The notes under the pieces are model-generated. The model was not told where the DNA came from and made no database searches. It saw nothing but the letters and a program-made list of their open reading frames with translations. Positions 15,782-25,128 of a stretch of 64,000 nucleotides of DNA are shown here, piece by piece (the stretch's first letter is position 1; every line of letters starts with the position of its first letter). This DNA is from JBAZUK01 sp041661445. GTDB taxonomy: Bacteria; Chlamydiota; Chlamydiia; Chlamydiales; SM23-39. The stretch covers positions 124,001 through 188,000 of the forward strand of contig JBAZUK010000003.1 of NCBI GenBank assembly GCA_041661445.1, given 5' to 3'. Position numbers and translations under genes: made by a program.

Positions 15782-16432
15782 ATGAAAGTGAATAAAGAAA
15801 TATTAAGCATCCCTCCATATATATCCACTTCCTGGGAAAATATTTTATCTCTTTTTACAGCCCACGATCATTTAATAGTTGTTTTAAAAAACGGTTCAAA
15901 AGTAGAAATACCTGATTTGAATGTAAATTTAATAGAAGTAATTTTTGATACACATGCAAAATTTTTAGAAAATCAAACAAAAAAGACAGGGCTGAACCTT
16001 GGTTTATCCTCTTTAACCAACAGTTCGATGGACTCATTATCTTATGCTCTTCAGCATAATCCTGAACAGAAAAACTCACCTAATATGCCCCCTGACATAA
16101 TTAAAAAAATTGCTAACCTGGCAAAGTTATTTGCAGAAGAGTCAAATATAGATATGCCAAAACCCGAACCTGATTGTAACTGCATGCATTGCCAGATTGC
16201 AAAAGCCCTGCAGATAGGCGCCGGAGTAAACCCTGAAAACCTCGATGAAGAAGTAAAAGAAGAAGATCTGAAATTTAGAGTTTGGGACATAAAAGAAGAA
16301 GGAAATAAATTATATTCTGTAACCAATCCACTAGACACAAATGAACATTATTCAGTTTTTTTAGGCACGCCAATCGGTTGCACATGCGGTAAAAAAAACT
16401 GTGAACATATCAAAGCCGTATTAGACAGTTAA
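15782..16432 (+). CDS. Hypothetical protein with Cys/His zinc-binding tail
   Basis: 216 residues, no signal peptide. The C-terminus GCTCGKKNCEHIKAVL looks like a SWIM-type or zinc-knuckle CxCx(n)CxH. A second cluster DCNCMHCQIA lies near residue 132. The middle is acidic (LDEEVKEEDLKFRVWDIKEE). By position beside phoH and an SH3b protein, it may correspond to the Chlamydia hypothetical gene in that neighbourhood (CT016 region), which is inference from order. A strong promoter precedes it. Zinc binding is likely from the Cys/His pattern, and a nucleic-acid or protein-binding role is plausible but unproven. It lies 98 bp upstream of the next gene on the same strand. Confidence 0.75.
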   Translation: MKVNKEILSIPPYISTSWENILSLFTAHDHLIVVLKNGSKVEIPDLNVNLIEVIFDTHAKFLENQTKKTGLNLGLSSLTNSSMDSLSYALQHNPEQKNSPNMPPDIIKKIANLAKLFAEESNIDMPKPEPDCNCMHCQIAKALQIGAGVNPENLDEEVKEEDLKFRVWDIKEEGNKLYSVTNPLDTNEHYSVFLGTPIGCTCGKKNCEHIKAVLDS

Positions 16433-16530
16433 CTTTTTTATAAAAAAATTGTGGTAAAAAATTTCTCTTTCACTCTACTATTATAATTAAAGCAAATGTT
16501 ACATTTAGCTTTGGTCAAAGGAGTGAAAGA

Positions 16531-17778
16531 ATGCTAAGGCTGTTATTTATAATTAATTTTTTATTATTTTCAGCAAATCTTATAGCTGAAGAAAACAAAG
16601 GAAATGCTGTAAAAAGCAATGTAATCAAGAAAGAAATTTCAGAACAAAAAAATATTAAACAAAAAAATGTTCTTCAAAAGACTGACTCTCTTCAAGAGTT
16701 TAAGCCTTTTTGCGGAAAAATCACAGGCAGTAAAGTAAGAGTAAGAACATCTTCTGATTTAGACAGTCATATTATAAGCCAATTAAACAAAAATGATCTT
16801 GTTTTAGTAACAAAAGACGAAAAAGATTTTTGGGGAATTAAACCTGTTTCAAATGTAAAAGGTTATGTTTTCAGAAGTTATATAATTGATAATGTTGTTG
16901 AAGCCAATAGAGTTAATGTAAGAGCAGAGCCTAATTTAGATTCTCCTATTATTTTTCAATTACAGAATAAAGAAAAAGTAGAAGGATGCATCTGTGCAAA
17001 TAATAATAAATGGATGGAAATAAGCTTACCTGAAAATGTTTGCTTTTATATAGCAAAAGAATACGTTGCTGTCGCAGGAAATGTTGAATATTACGCTGAT
17101 ATGCAAAAAAGAAAAAATGAAGTTGATAATCTTGTGAACTCAGCTTATTTCATTACTCAAGCTGAATGTAAAAAACCCTACGATGAAATGAACCCAAGTG
17201 AAGCAATTAATCAATTTGACCTTATTATCAAAGAATACGGCGATTTTCCTCAACATGTGCAGCAGGCAAAAGATGGCCTTGCCCTTCTGCAGGATAATTA
17301 CCTGCAAAAGAAAATTGCATATTTAGAAGCAAAAGCAAATATTTCAAACATAGAAAAAAAAGAATATTTGGAAGCTTTAGAAAAATCTAAGAAAGCTGAA
17401 AATGAAAACATTCTCAGCAATTCTAATGACAATAAAAATCTCACAGACAAGATGAAATTCTGGGAACCTGTTGAAAGTTCTTTATTTACTACATGGACTA
17501 CCTTTCATCCAGAAAAAAAACAAAATGATTTTTATAAAGAACAAGAAATTAATGCAGTTACAATTGCAGGAATAATCGAAGGATACTCTCAATCGATTAA
17601 AAATAAGCCTGGTGATTTTATTGTAGTCACAGATGATAATACAAAAGCATACTTATACAGCACTAAGGTTGATTTAAATCAATTTGTAGGAAAAAAAGTT
17701 GCTATAAAAGCCTCACCAAGACCAAATAACAATTTTGCATTTCCTGCATATTTTGTTAATTCTTTAGAAATTCAATAA
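16531..17778 (+). CDS. Secreted/periplasmic protein with two SH3b domains
   Basis: 415 residues. It begins with a signal peptide (MLRLLFIINFLLFSANLIA, cleavage about 19). After a Lys/Gln-rich linker come two bacterial SH3 domains, about 62-112 (GSKVRVRTSSDLDSHIISQL and GYVFRSYI) and 118-178 (NRVNVRAEPNLDSPIIFQL). Both have the 'RxxPxxxSxxI' pattern. A helical region follows (about 200-300), then a C-terminal domain with VTIAGIIEGYSQ and AIKASP strands. SH3b domains usually bind cell-wall peptides or proteins. A Chlamydia SH3 protein sits in the same place near ileS/phoH. AAAGGAG lies 7 nt before ATG. A strong hairpin terminates it. The ligand is unknown. Confidence 0.85.
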   Translation: MLRLLFIINFLLFSANLIAEENKGNAVKSNVIKKEISEQKNIKQKNVLQKTDSLQEFKPFCGKITGSKVRVRTSSDLDSHIISQLNKNDLVLVTKDEKDFWGIKPVSNVKGYVFRSYIIDNVVEANRVNVRAEPNLDSPIIFQLQNKEKVEGCICANNNKWMEISLPENVCFYIAKEYVAVAGNVEYYADMQKRKNEVDNLVNSAYFITQAECKKPYDEMNPSEAINQFDLIIKEYGDFPQHVQQAKDGLALLQDNYLQKKIAYLEAKANISNIEKKEYLEALEKSKKAENENILSNSNDNKNLTDKMKFWEPVESSLFTTWTTFHPEKKQNDFYKEQEINAVTIAGIIEGYSQSIKNKPGDFIVVTDDNTKAYLYSTKVDLNQFVGKKVAIKASPRPNNNFAFPAYFVNSLEIQ

Positions 17779-17791
17779 ACGAATAAATTAT

Positions 17792-17826
17792 AAAAATAGC
17801 TTAAGGTTTCTTCTTAAGCTATTTTT
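17792..17826. terminator. Bidirectional terminator
   Basis: AAAAATAGCTTAAG (17792-17805) pairs perfectly with CTTAAGCTATTTTT (17813-17826) around a 7-nt loop, with T tracts on both strands. It lies between the convergent SH3b gene and rmuC. Confidence 0.85.
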
Positions 17827-17841
17827 TTTATTGTGTATCTT

Positions 17842-18984
17842 TTAGACCTCTTCAGATTTTATATAACAAGCTGTACTAAGTTCTTCAAGTTCGTTTTCTT
17901 TATGGGAAAGGCCCATATCTTTTAATTTTTTTGCACTTACCATTACGCGACTATTCAATGAAGCGACAGTTTGATTATATGCTTCTACTGAAGTTGATAA
18001 ATTTCTGCCTAATTTAATAAAATGTGAATTCATGGTCATTAATCTTTCATAAAGCTCTTTTCCCACTCTTGCTATCTCATCAGCACTCTTTGATATCGCA
18101 TCTTCTTTCCAGATATAGGCAACTGTTTTTAAGATGGCTATCAAAGTTGTCGGGGTAGCAATAATAATATTTTTTGCAGCAGCAACTTCCAAAATAGCTG
18201 GATCCACTTGAATAGCCGCACTTAAAATACTTTCTGTCGGCAAGAATAAAATCACATATTCAGGTGTATGGTTAAACTTGGTAAAATATTCTTTTGAAGC
18301 TAAATCAATAACATGTTTTTTTAAATTTTGTGCTTGAGCTTTAAACCTTTCAGTCCTTTTTTCTTCTACTTGATCCTGAGATTCTAAAAAAGCATCAATA
18401 GGAGTTTTAGCGTCAATGATAATTAACTTATCACCCGGTAATTTTACAACCAGATCCGGTCTATATGATTTATCCTCTGCAATAGCCGTTTTCTGTTCAT
18501 AAAAATCACAATTGTTCAGCATACCGCATAGTTCGACAACCCTTCTTAAATGAATCTGCCCCCACGAACCTCTCATATTCGGTGAACTTAAAGCTTTTGT
18601 CAGATTAGCTGTTTCCCTTCTTAAAGAGCTTTCGCTTTCAATTAAAATATCTAATTGTTTATTCAAAGAAGAAAAATCACCTAGTCTTTGCTTTTCAACT
18701 TCTTTTGTATAACTATTAATTTTTTCAATAGACTCTTTTACCGGATTTAATACATTTTCAAGTTCCCTTTTCTTAAATTCAATGTCGGCTTTAAATCCTT
18801 CGTGATATTTATCAAAGTTAGATCTGGCCAATTCTATGAACGATTCGTTATTTTGTCTCATGATATCAAAAGACATGCTTTTAAAAGCCTCATTCAGAGC
18901 TTTTTTAGATTTGTTTAAACTATAATTTTGCCAGATTGCCATTAAGATAACCGAAAAAATAAAAACTAAAAAAAGCGTACTCAT
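17842..18984 (-). CDS. rmuC: DNA recombination protein RmuC
   Basis: 380 residues. RmuC is a membrane-anchored, nuclease-like protein that limits recombination at inverted repeats. An N-terminal membrane helix (about 2-18, LFLVFIFSVILMAIW) is followed by a coiled coil (about 25-120). The catalytic PD-(D/E)xK-like core carries SPNMRGSWGQIHLRRVVELCGM, PDLVVKLPGDKLIIIDAKTPIDAF (Asp and Lys of the active site in IDAK) and EYVILFLPTESIL. The length is typical for the short form. AGGAG lies 7 nt before the ATG. It follows pssA on the same strand by 58 nt, so the two may be cotranscribed, as in Chlamydia where they are neighbours. Confidence 0.94.
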   Translation of the reverse strand: MSTLFLVFIFSVILMAIWQNYSLNKSKKALNEAFKSMSFDIMRQNNESFIELARSNFDKYHEGFKADIEFKKRELENVLNPVKESIEKINSYTKEVEKQRLGDFSSLNKQLDILIESESSLRRETANLTKALSSPNMRGSWGQIHLRRVVELCGMLNNCDFYEQKTAIAEDKSYRPDLVVKLPGDKLIIIDAKTPIDAFLESQDQVEEKRTERFKAQAQNLKKHVIDLASKEYFTKFNHTPEYVILFLPTESILSAAIQVDPAILEVAAAKNIIIATPTTLIAILKTVAYIWKEDAISKSADEIARVGKELYERLMTMNSHFIKLGRNLSTSVEAYNQTVASLNSRVMVSAKKLKDMGLSHKENELEELSTACYIKSEEV

Positions 18985-19042
18985 AGATACTCCTGAAAAG
19001 ACCGAACAAAATAATATTATATTAATATAATTAAAAAATCAC

Positions 19043-19891
19043 TTACTCTTCGTCTTCATCGTCTTCATCTTCTTCAGGCGCAAAATCTTCCAGAGTTTTT
19101 GATTTTTTTCCTGCGATTATTCTAATAATAGCTAAAACCAAAGCAATTAAAATATATGACCAAGAGCTAACAAAGAAAAGAAATGAAAAATAATAAAAGA
19201 TACCATATAAAACAAAAATCGCAGCCATTCCTGAAAAAATTGCTAGATAAAAAGAAGGGATTCTAAAATGAAGACCTTTCAAAGAGGGAAATTTCCATCT
19301 GCTTACCATAAGGTATCCCAACAGAATATTGAATACTATCAGTAAAATTGTCCTAATTGAATTTGAAATATCCAAGCGTTCATTAAATATTGGAGATAAT
19401 AAAAACAAATTAAGTGAAATAGAGCAAACAGCCGCGGCAGGAATTGGTAATCCGGTAAAATGCTTTTTCTGGATTGTCATCTCAACTATGTTCCCTTTTG
19501 CCTCAGTAGATGCTAAATTGAATCTAACCAATCTCAATATCCCGCAGAGTGTATAGATCATTGCTCCTGACACAGCGAAGAAAGAAAGTGTAGTTCCTTG
19601 CTCAAGAGATAAAGTTTTTAAAAGAATAACCGAAGGAGCTACACCAAAAGAAATACCATCCGCCATAGAATCAAACAATACTCCAAAATCGCTTTGAGCT
19701 TTAAAAGCCCTGGCAACAGCTCCATCAATAAAATCAGCTAAAGCAGCTAAAAGAATCAATAAGGCCGATTTCTGAACCATATCAAAAGTTCCACTTCCTG
19801 GTTCAATCATATTAACTTTAAAAATAACAAAAAGACCGCAAGCAAGGCCAAAAGCTGTTATCATGTTAGGAATCAGATAAATTTGTTTCAT
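19043..19891 (-). CDS. pssA: CDP-diacylglycerol-serine O-phosphatidyltransferase
   Basis: 282 residues, integral inner-membrane enzyme making phosphatidylserine from CDP-diacylglycerol and serine. The CDP-alcohol phosphotransferase motif DGx2ARx8Gx3Dx3D is intact: Asp56-Gly57, Ala60-Arg61, Gly70, Asp74, Asp78. Six or more hydrophobic segments follow. The protein ends in a strongly acidic tail (EEDEDDEDEE), an unusual addition. AAGAGAAG precedes the ATG. Gene order pssA-rmuC followed further on by the M16 peptidase and htrA matches the Chlamydia arrangement, with a TPS exoprotein and three small genes inserted between. Confidence 0.94.
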   Translation of the reverse strand: MKQIYLIPNMITAFGLACGLFVIFKVNMIEPGSGTFDMVQKSALLILLAALADFIDGAVARAFKAQSDFGVLFDSMADGISFGVAPSVILLKTLSLEQGTTLSFFAVSGAMIYTLCGILRLVRFNLASTEAKGNIVEMTIQKKHFTGLPIPAAAVCSISLNLFLLSPIFNERLDISNSIRTILLIVFNILLGYLMVSRWKFPSLKGLHFRIPSFYLAIFSGMAAIFVLYGIFYYFSFLFFVSSWSYILIALVLAIIRIIAGKKSKTLEDFAPEEDEDDEDEE

Positions 19892-20030
19892 AAAATTTCT
19901 TCTCTTATAAAAAACTTCATTAATTATTACTTAATGTTCTGAATATCATTATTATCTATTAATTTTTTTCAAATCTATAAAAATATTAAATAATTTTCAT
20001 GATACAATAAAATTAAAAGGAAGTGCTTAT

Positions 20031-20315
20031 ATGAACGAAAACAATTATAATGAATTTAGAATCAGCAATTTAGATTATGAATCAAAAAAAACAGACTTAT
20101 TAAAACAAGAGCTGGATGTTAATTTACAACTGCAGGTAATCGTTAAAAAAAGGATAGAATTGCTCAAAGACTCTTTTCTGCAGATCCCAAATACCGCTCC
20201 GGAATATGCTCTTTTATTAACTCAACAGGAACAAGACATGATTGAATTAGATGAATTAAAATATCGAGAAGGCCTGATTACAGAGCTTTTATCAAAATAC
20301 AAAAGTAAGTTATAA
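20031..20315 (+). CDS. Small helical protein (94 aa), unknown
   Basis: I do not recognise it. It is 94 residues, almost all predicted helix (KKTDLLKQELDVNLQLQVIV and LLTQQEQDMIELDELKYREG), acidic overall. It has no signal peptide. Size and amphipathic helices would suit a coiled-coil adaptor or a secretion chaperone, but no family motif supports this. A good AAAGGAAG lies 7 nt before the ATG. It is divergent from pssA and on the same strand as the 32-aa and lysine-rich small proteins that follow. Confidence 0.65.
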   Translation: MNENNYNEFRISNLDYESKKTDLLKQELDVNLQLQVIVKKRIELLKDSFLQIPNTAPEYALLLTQQEQDMIELDELKYREGLITELLSKYKSKL

Positions 20316-20508
20316 AAAATTTTAAATCTTTGATCTTATATTTTATAACTATCTTATAATAAATACTATCTAGCCTAATTTATAAATAAAATTAATTTAG
20401 TTTAGTTAATTTATAAATAATTAAATTTTTATTACAATTTATGATATAATAGATAAATATACAAATGTTTAATAACTAATTTAATTTAATAAAAAAGCAG
20501 GTAAAAAA

Positions 20509-20607
20509 ATGAGTAGCAGTACTAATAATAGCGAAATTCAAAATTTTGATATCGACGAACCTGATGAAGCTTTAGATTTGGGTTTGGATGATGAGATGGA
20601 TGATTAA
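20509..20607 (+). CDS. Acidic micropeptide (32 aa)
   Basis: A 33-codon frame, too short for most gene callers: MSSSTNNSEIQNFDIDEP, then DEALDLGLDDEMDD and TAA. Eleven Asp/Glu are in the last 19 residues, with no Lys or Arg at all. GCAGG lies 8 nt before the ATG. The surrounding sequence is very AT-rich, while this stretch is codon-structured, which argues for translation. It lies between two small genes on the same strand, one of which (20741-21058) is strongly basic, so a charge-based partnership is conceivable. Function is unknown. Confidence 0.5.
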   Translation: MSSSTNNSEIQNFDIDEPDEALDLGLDDEMDD

Positions 20608-20740
20608 TTAATCGATAAAATTCCTTTAGAAAGCTCTAATTATCAATATTTTAAATATTTTTTTTCAAAAAATTATAATTTTAATATTATAAAATAAAGT
20701 TTTTATTATAATCAGCTTTAGATGCATTTTAAGGTTTATT

Positions 20741-21058
20741 ATGAAAAAAACAAAAAAAACTAAAATTAAGACTAAAGAAAAACCAAAAAAAATCACAAAA
20801 AAAATCTTAAAGAAAGGCAAGTCGCCTAAAAAAACTCTAAAAAAGAAAAAAGCGCCTATTTGGGAACCAAAACTAAATCAGATGAAAGATAAGCTTGAGA
20901 AAACTTTAAAAAAGTTAAAAGATGATTTAGAAAAAAAAGTTTCTTTTGAAATAATTGAAAAAGATAACAATGAACTTTTATTGTTATTAGGTGAGTGCAA
21001 TTATCTGGTTAGAGAGTTCCACGAACATGCAACTTTAAAAGCTAATAAACTTAAATAA
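20741..21058 (+). CDS. Lysine-rich histone-like small protein
   Basis: 105 residues. Residues 1-42 are an extreme basic tail (MKKTKKTKIKTKEKPKK and onward, more than half Lys) like the tails of bacterial H1-type histones. Residues 43-105 are a helical domain with many charged residues (EKTLKKLKDDLEKK) and a hydrophobic run NELLLLLGECNYLV. Chlamydiae condense DNA with lysine-rich Hc1/Hc2 proteins. This protein has a similar composition but I see no direct Hc1 or Hc2 sequence match, so DNA or RNA binding is inference. AAGG precedes the ATG. A perfect hairpin terminates it. It might instead be a ribosome- or RNA-associated protein. Confidence 0.65.
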   Translation: MKKTKKTKIKTKEKPKKITKKILKKGKSPKKTLKKKKAPIWEPKLNQMKDKLEKTLKKLKDDLEKKVSFEIIEKDNNELLLLLGECNYLVREFHEHATLKANKLK

Positions 21059-21077
21059 TTTTTTTATTTAAATATTA

Positions 21078-21113
21078 TTAAAAAGTTTCAATGTTCTGAT
21101 TGAAACTTTTTAA
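21078..21113 (+). terminator. Intrinsic terminator of the lysine-rich gene
   Basis: A perfect 15-bp stem (TTAAAAAGTTTCAAT at 21078-21092 with ATTGAAACTTTTTAA at 21099-21113), 6-nt loop, A/T tracts on each side. It could stop transcription from either direction. Confidence 0.85.
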
Positions 21114-21453
21114 TATTCTTTATCTTATTCTTTTTTAGATGTGTATTTATATTTTTTATAAAATCAGAGAAAACTTCAAAGGTAATAAATCTAGAAAATA
21201 GGAATTCAACTGCTCCGTAGACTTAAAAAATCAATTTTGAGATCTACAGTTCTTAATTAATTTTAAGGATCATTCTTTTGAGATGATTCTGAATTTATTA
21301 AATTTAATAATAAATTACACAAATATTGAGTTCATCAGCTGTTTGCAGGATAAAAAATGATATGCCGAATATTTTTTTTGTTATTCTTAAAAAACCTTGC
21401 GAAGCTCTACAATTAAATTAATGAATGAGCTTCCTTCCAATGTAAACAGAGAT
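21114..21453. other. Gene-free segment after the lysine-rich gene
   Basis: About 340 bp without a supported gene. It lies 3' of the convergent TpsA1 gene. It includes an imperfect inverted repeat GATCATTCTTTTGAGATGATTC at about 21269 that might be part of a terminator for the minus-strand gene; this is weak. Confidence 0.4.
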
Positions 21454-24400
21454 TTAAAAAGGAAAAACATTTCCTCTATTTTCAGCGCTGAAGAATTTTT
21501 CATCTTTATATAGAACTTCACCGGGATCCCTATTAAAATAAAGTCTATATTTATTAAAATCCGCAAAACGTTTTAAGTTATATTCAAGGATCAGATCTGT
21601 AAAATGCAATGCCAGTATCACATTGTCCAGAATCTTAGTAGGGAAAATAACAAGCTGAATATTGAAAACTCCTCCTAAAACATTAGTAGCAATGTTATTG
21701 GCTAGATCAACAAAAACTTCAGATGTGTAATTTGAATAATCTAATATGTTGATAGGAGTTGGAGAGTTGCCTCCATCTATAAGGCCGGTTAATCCCTTAT
21801 TATTGCTTAAAACAAATCTATCCCCCTGCGTGCCTCCGACTAAACTTGGAATGTTTACAAATGATAAGCTCCCGCTAATATTTCCCTGGTTCAGATCCGT
21901 AATATTCCAAATGGTATCAACATTCGGACCATAAATAGTATCTAATATGTTTGTACCGTTAATTGTTCCTTTTTGAGGAACTGTCGTAATAATATGGTAA
22001 GCATTATTGGAAGTTCCTCCATTGATAAAAAGGTTCCCTGTTGTCAAAGAAACATTTTTATACAGATTTAATATTCCGCTAGAAGTTTGACCTATGTTTA
22101 AAGCAATATTGTCAGCTCCAGAATTTCCCGAGGTCAAATCGGCATTCAGATCAATATTATTCCCTCTTATTGTGACAGGAAAATTATTAAATGAATAACT
22201 TTCGCTACCTGTTCCAATAACAATCGAATGGCTGCCAGATAAATTTCCAATAAAAACATCGGAAAAGCCGCTATTAATTGAATTTAAATCCGTAGAAAGC
22301 AATCTAAAATTCGCTGATAGAGGATTTAATAAATCAATTGGATCGCTAGTATTTATTGGCTCAATGATTAAATTGCCACTGCCTGAAACGGCCCCTGATA
22401 ATTTAATGAAGTTGGCTTTTAACAATATATCGCCGGTATCTGAACCTCCCCCGATAACAGCCCCAGCATTCAAATCAATCCCCGGGAATGAATTATCAAA
22501 ACCTATCCCTTTAATTGAAATATCGGCCGAACCTGTGCTTAATATTCCAGAACCAGATAACATATTAAGTCCGCGATAGTTTGTTACCCCTGTTCCAGTT
22601 GCATTGATTGTTATTTGCCCTGAAACAGAAGATACTTTTGCCAGACTATGAAAAATAATTCCATCGCTTCCAGATGAGCCGCCAGTTGCGGTAATTTCAA
22701 TTGTTCCAGTACCCAAAGATTGTATCTCGTTGCTGGCTGCCTGAACTCTGTTAAATTCTATACCGGGACCGCCATTCGCTCCTCCTGTTGCAATTATAAC
22801 AATATTACCTGTTCCCAAAGATTGTATAGGAACTCCGGCTGTAATTCCCCCAAAATTATCCATTTCCAAACCCGGACTTGCATTTCCTCCATTTGCCGTA
22901 ATAGTCAAATTTCCATCAACAACATGAAAATCTTCTAATATGCTATCAACGGAATAAATAAAAACTCCGGGACTAAAAATACTTGCATCTGTTGAACCTG
23001 TACCTGTAATTTGAATACCTGCGTCATTGTTTGCAAATATATTGTAATCTTCAATTAAGACCCCATCATTTTGATCAGAACTTCCTTTTCCAATACCATT
23101 AATAACAATTTGACCGGAATTAGCCGAGATTTCATGAACAGCGTTATCATCAGCGAAATTCACACCTCTATTACCTGTAGTGCCATCACCGGCTGTCCCA
23201 GTAATTGATATTGATATATCGCCATTATTTTTTGTGTTAGAGGTAAGTTTAATATTTGTATTGTCTGCAAAAACTCCAACATTAAATTGTCCCGCAGCGC
23301 TACCTCCTCCATTGCCGAATAATACTATTTTACCTTGAGTTGTATTAATGTTACTGTCCTCTATGTTAATTCCATTATTATTTGAAAGCGCACTAAGACT
23401 AGCGCCACCTATTCCTGTGATATTGATTTTTCCTCTTGTTACATTCGTTGGAAAAGTCTGTATTGTAGAATTTGATATTTTAACTCCGTGATTAAAATCG
23501 CTGTTTCCGCCTGTTCCATGTAAAATTATGTCACCGTCAACAGATTGCAATGTAATTGGAGATGCAAAAATACCTTGCAGATCAATTCCGCTATAATCAC
23601 CATTTTTACTATCACCGCTTGTAAAATTTATCGCAGTAAAAGAACTGCCGGATGCTGTAGAATCAATAGTAACCGCATCATTAATTATAATCTCCCTATC
23701 TGCTGTGATGGTTAAAGTATTTGGAGTTGACCAATTAATATTAGATCCGCTCTGAATTGTTATAGTGCCTACTCCTCCAGCACCAGCTGCAGTCTGTATC
23801 ACAACATTTGTAGAAGATAAAGCTGTGTTAATATTTACATAATCCAAGCTTGCCGAAGGTGTCACAGGATCATAAGTACCCGGAGGAGTTGTTGGAAAAC
23901 TCGGAATGCTTGTTCCACCGAAGGCTCCTATAGTGATATCTGACGGATCTAAAAGTAAAGTTCCCGTTTTTCCATTTGCTAGAGTGTTAACAAAACCATT
24001 AAATCTTAAATTATTATTCTTTGAGGAGATTTCAACAAACCCGCCATCTCCAGATATAACCCCACCTTTAGCATCTATATTTCCAAAAAAACTTGTATCT
24101 TCATCAGACCATAAAATTACCTTTCCGCCATTTCCTGCGATCTTTGATGATGCATCGATAAACGCATCATTTTCTACATAAACATATTTTGCATTCTGAA
24201 TGTTTTCATTCTTACCCTGATAATCTCCACCAATCAGCACAATCCCGCCATCTTTTTCAGAGCTGACATCTATGATTGCATTTTCTTTAACATGAACATA
24301 TTCGGCTAAAAGATTAATTTCTCCGCCTTTATCTAGAGATAATGCTTTTAAATTTCCATTAACCTCGATCTTACCGCTATCTGAAGCTAAGATTATCCTG

Positions 24401-25128
24401 CCATTTTTATTTTCTATGCCTGTTGCATTTATGACACCATTTTGATTAATGGCAAGAGAGAATATATTATCACTTGCTGCCTTAAGCTCTATCTGAGCTG
24501 CATTAATAACTCCATTATTTGTTATCGACCCCAAGGTGTTTTTTCTGACAACAAAATCTTCATTTCCTTTTTCGTATAACAAAACATCCATAGCTCCCGC
24601 TATTCCTATAGTTTTAGAATCCAAAGAACCATTATTTTCAACTTCTCTTGATATCAAATAGATTTCTTTTGTAGCTTTTATTCTGCCCAAGTTTTGGATT
24701 TTACAAGAAGATTCTCCATTGAAATTTATGTCATGCCCATCTAAAAACTCATTATCTAATACATTTAATGTTGAAGCTATAAAACTCATGGCGCTTATCT
24801 GCCCGTCTTTTCCGATAAAAATTCCATTTTGATTAATGAGATAGATTTTTCCATTAGCTTCCAGGTTTCCATAAATTAATGATGGATTGTTAGTTACCAC
24901 CCTATTTAGAATTACCGCGCTCTCGGAGGGCTGCATAAATTTGGTTGTTTCATTTTTTTCAATTGAGAAATTCTGCCAGTTTACTATGGCTTTATCGCTT
25001 AACTGATTAACTAATAAATTATTGTCTGCTGATATTATTGATACATCTCCGCTAACAACATCTCCTCCCTGAGGATTGGCAAATGCATTAGAAAAGTATA
25101 AAAAAAATATTAGAAATTTATTTTTCAT
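21454..25128 (-). CDS. TpsA-type secreted exoprotein (filamentous haemagglutinin-like)
   Basis: 1,224 residues. The signal peptide (MKNKFLIFFLYFSNAFA) is followed by a TPS secretion domain (about 18-250) with the usual beta-helix entry: GDVVSGDVSII, QNFSIEKNETTKFMQPSESA, ILNRV, INQNGIFIG (the NPNG-like motif), and FIASTLNVLD. TPS proteins cross the outer membrane through a TpsB barrel and fold as long beta-helices. Residues about 380-1060 are Gly/Ser/Thr/Asn-rich repeats (ITINATGTG, IQSLGTGNIVI and similar), which fit a beta-helix shaft. The C-terminus is a short unique region (ILALHFTDLILEYNLKRF). AAAGGA precedes the ATG. It has no adjacent TpsB; the barrel at 51285-52973 is the likely partner. 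Role: adhesin or surface fibre, unproven. Confidence 0.9.
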   Translation of the reverse strand: MKNKFLIFFLYFSNAFANPQGGDVVSGDVSIISADNNLLVNQLSDKAIVNWQNFSIEKNETTKFMQPSESAVILNRVVTNNPSLIYGNLEANGKIYLINQNGIFIGKDGQISAMSFIASTLNVLDNEFLDGHDINFNGESSCKIQNLGRIKATKEIYLISREVENNGSLDSKTIGIAGAMDVLLYEKGNEDFVVRKNTLGSITNNGVINAAQIELKAASDNIFSLAINQNGVINATGIENKNGRIILASDSGKIEVNGNLKALSLDKGGEINLLAEYVHVKENAIIDVSSEKDGGIVLIGGDYQGKNENIQNAKYVYVENDAFIDASSKIAGNGGKVILWSDEDTSFFGNIDAKGGVISGDGGFVEISSKNNNLRFNGFVNTLANGKTGTLLLDPSDITIGAFGGTSIPSFPTTPPGTYDPVTPSASLDYVNINTALSSTNVVIQTAAGAGGVGTITIQSGSNINWSTPNTLTITADREIIINDAVTIDSTASGSSFTAINFTSGDSKNGDYSGIDLQGIFASPITLQSVDGDIILHGTGGNSDFNHGVKISNSTIQTFPTNVTRGKINITGIGGASLSALSNNNGINIEDSNINTTQGKIVLFGNGGGSAAGQFNVGVFADNTNIKLTSNTKNNGDISISITGTAGDGTTGNRGVNFADDNAVHEISANSGQIVINGIGKGSSDQNDGVLIEDYNIFANNDAGIQITGTGSTDASIFSPGVFIYSVDSILEDFHVVDGNLTITANGGNASPGLEMDNFGGITAGVPIQSLGTGNIVIIATGGANGGPGIEFNRVQAASNEIQSLGTGTIEITATGGSSGSDGIIFHSLAKVSSVSGQITINATGTGVTNYRGLNMLSGSGILSTGSADISIKGIGFDNSFPGIDLNAGAVIGGGSDTGDILLKANFIKLSGAVSGSGNLIIEPINTSDPIDLLNPLSANFRLLSTDLNSINSGFSDVFIGNLSGSHSIVIGTGSESYSFNNFPVTIRGNNIDLNADLTSGNSGADNIALNIGQTSSGILNLYKNVSLTTGNLFINGGTSNNAYHIITTVPQKGTINGTNILDTIYGPNVDTIWNITDLNQGNISGSLSFVNIPSLVGGTQGDRFVLSNNKGLTGLIDGGNSPTPINILDYSNYTSEVFVDLANNIATNVLGGVFNIQLVIFPTKILDNVILALHFTDLILEYNLKRFADFNKYRLYFNRDPGEVLYKDEKFFSAENRGNVFPF

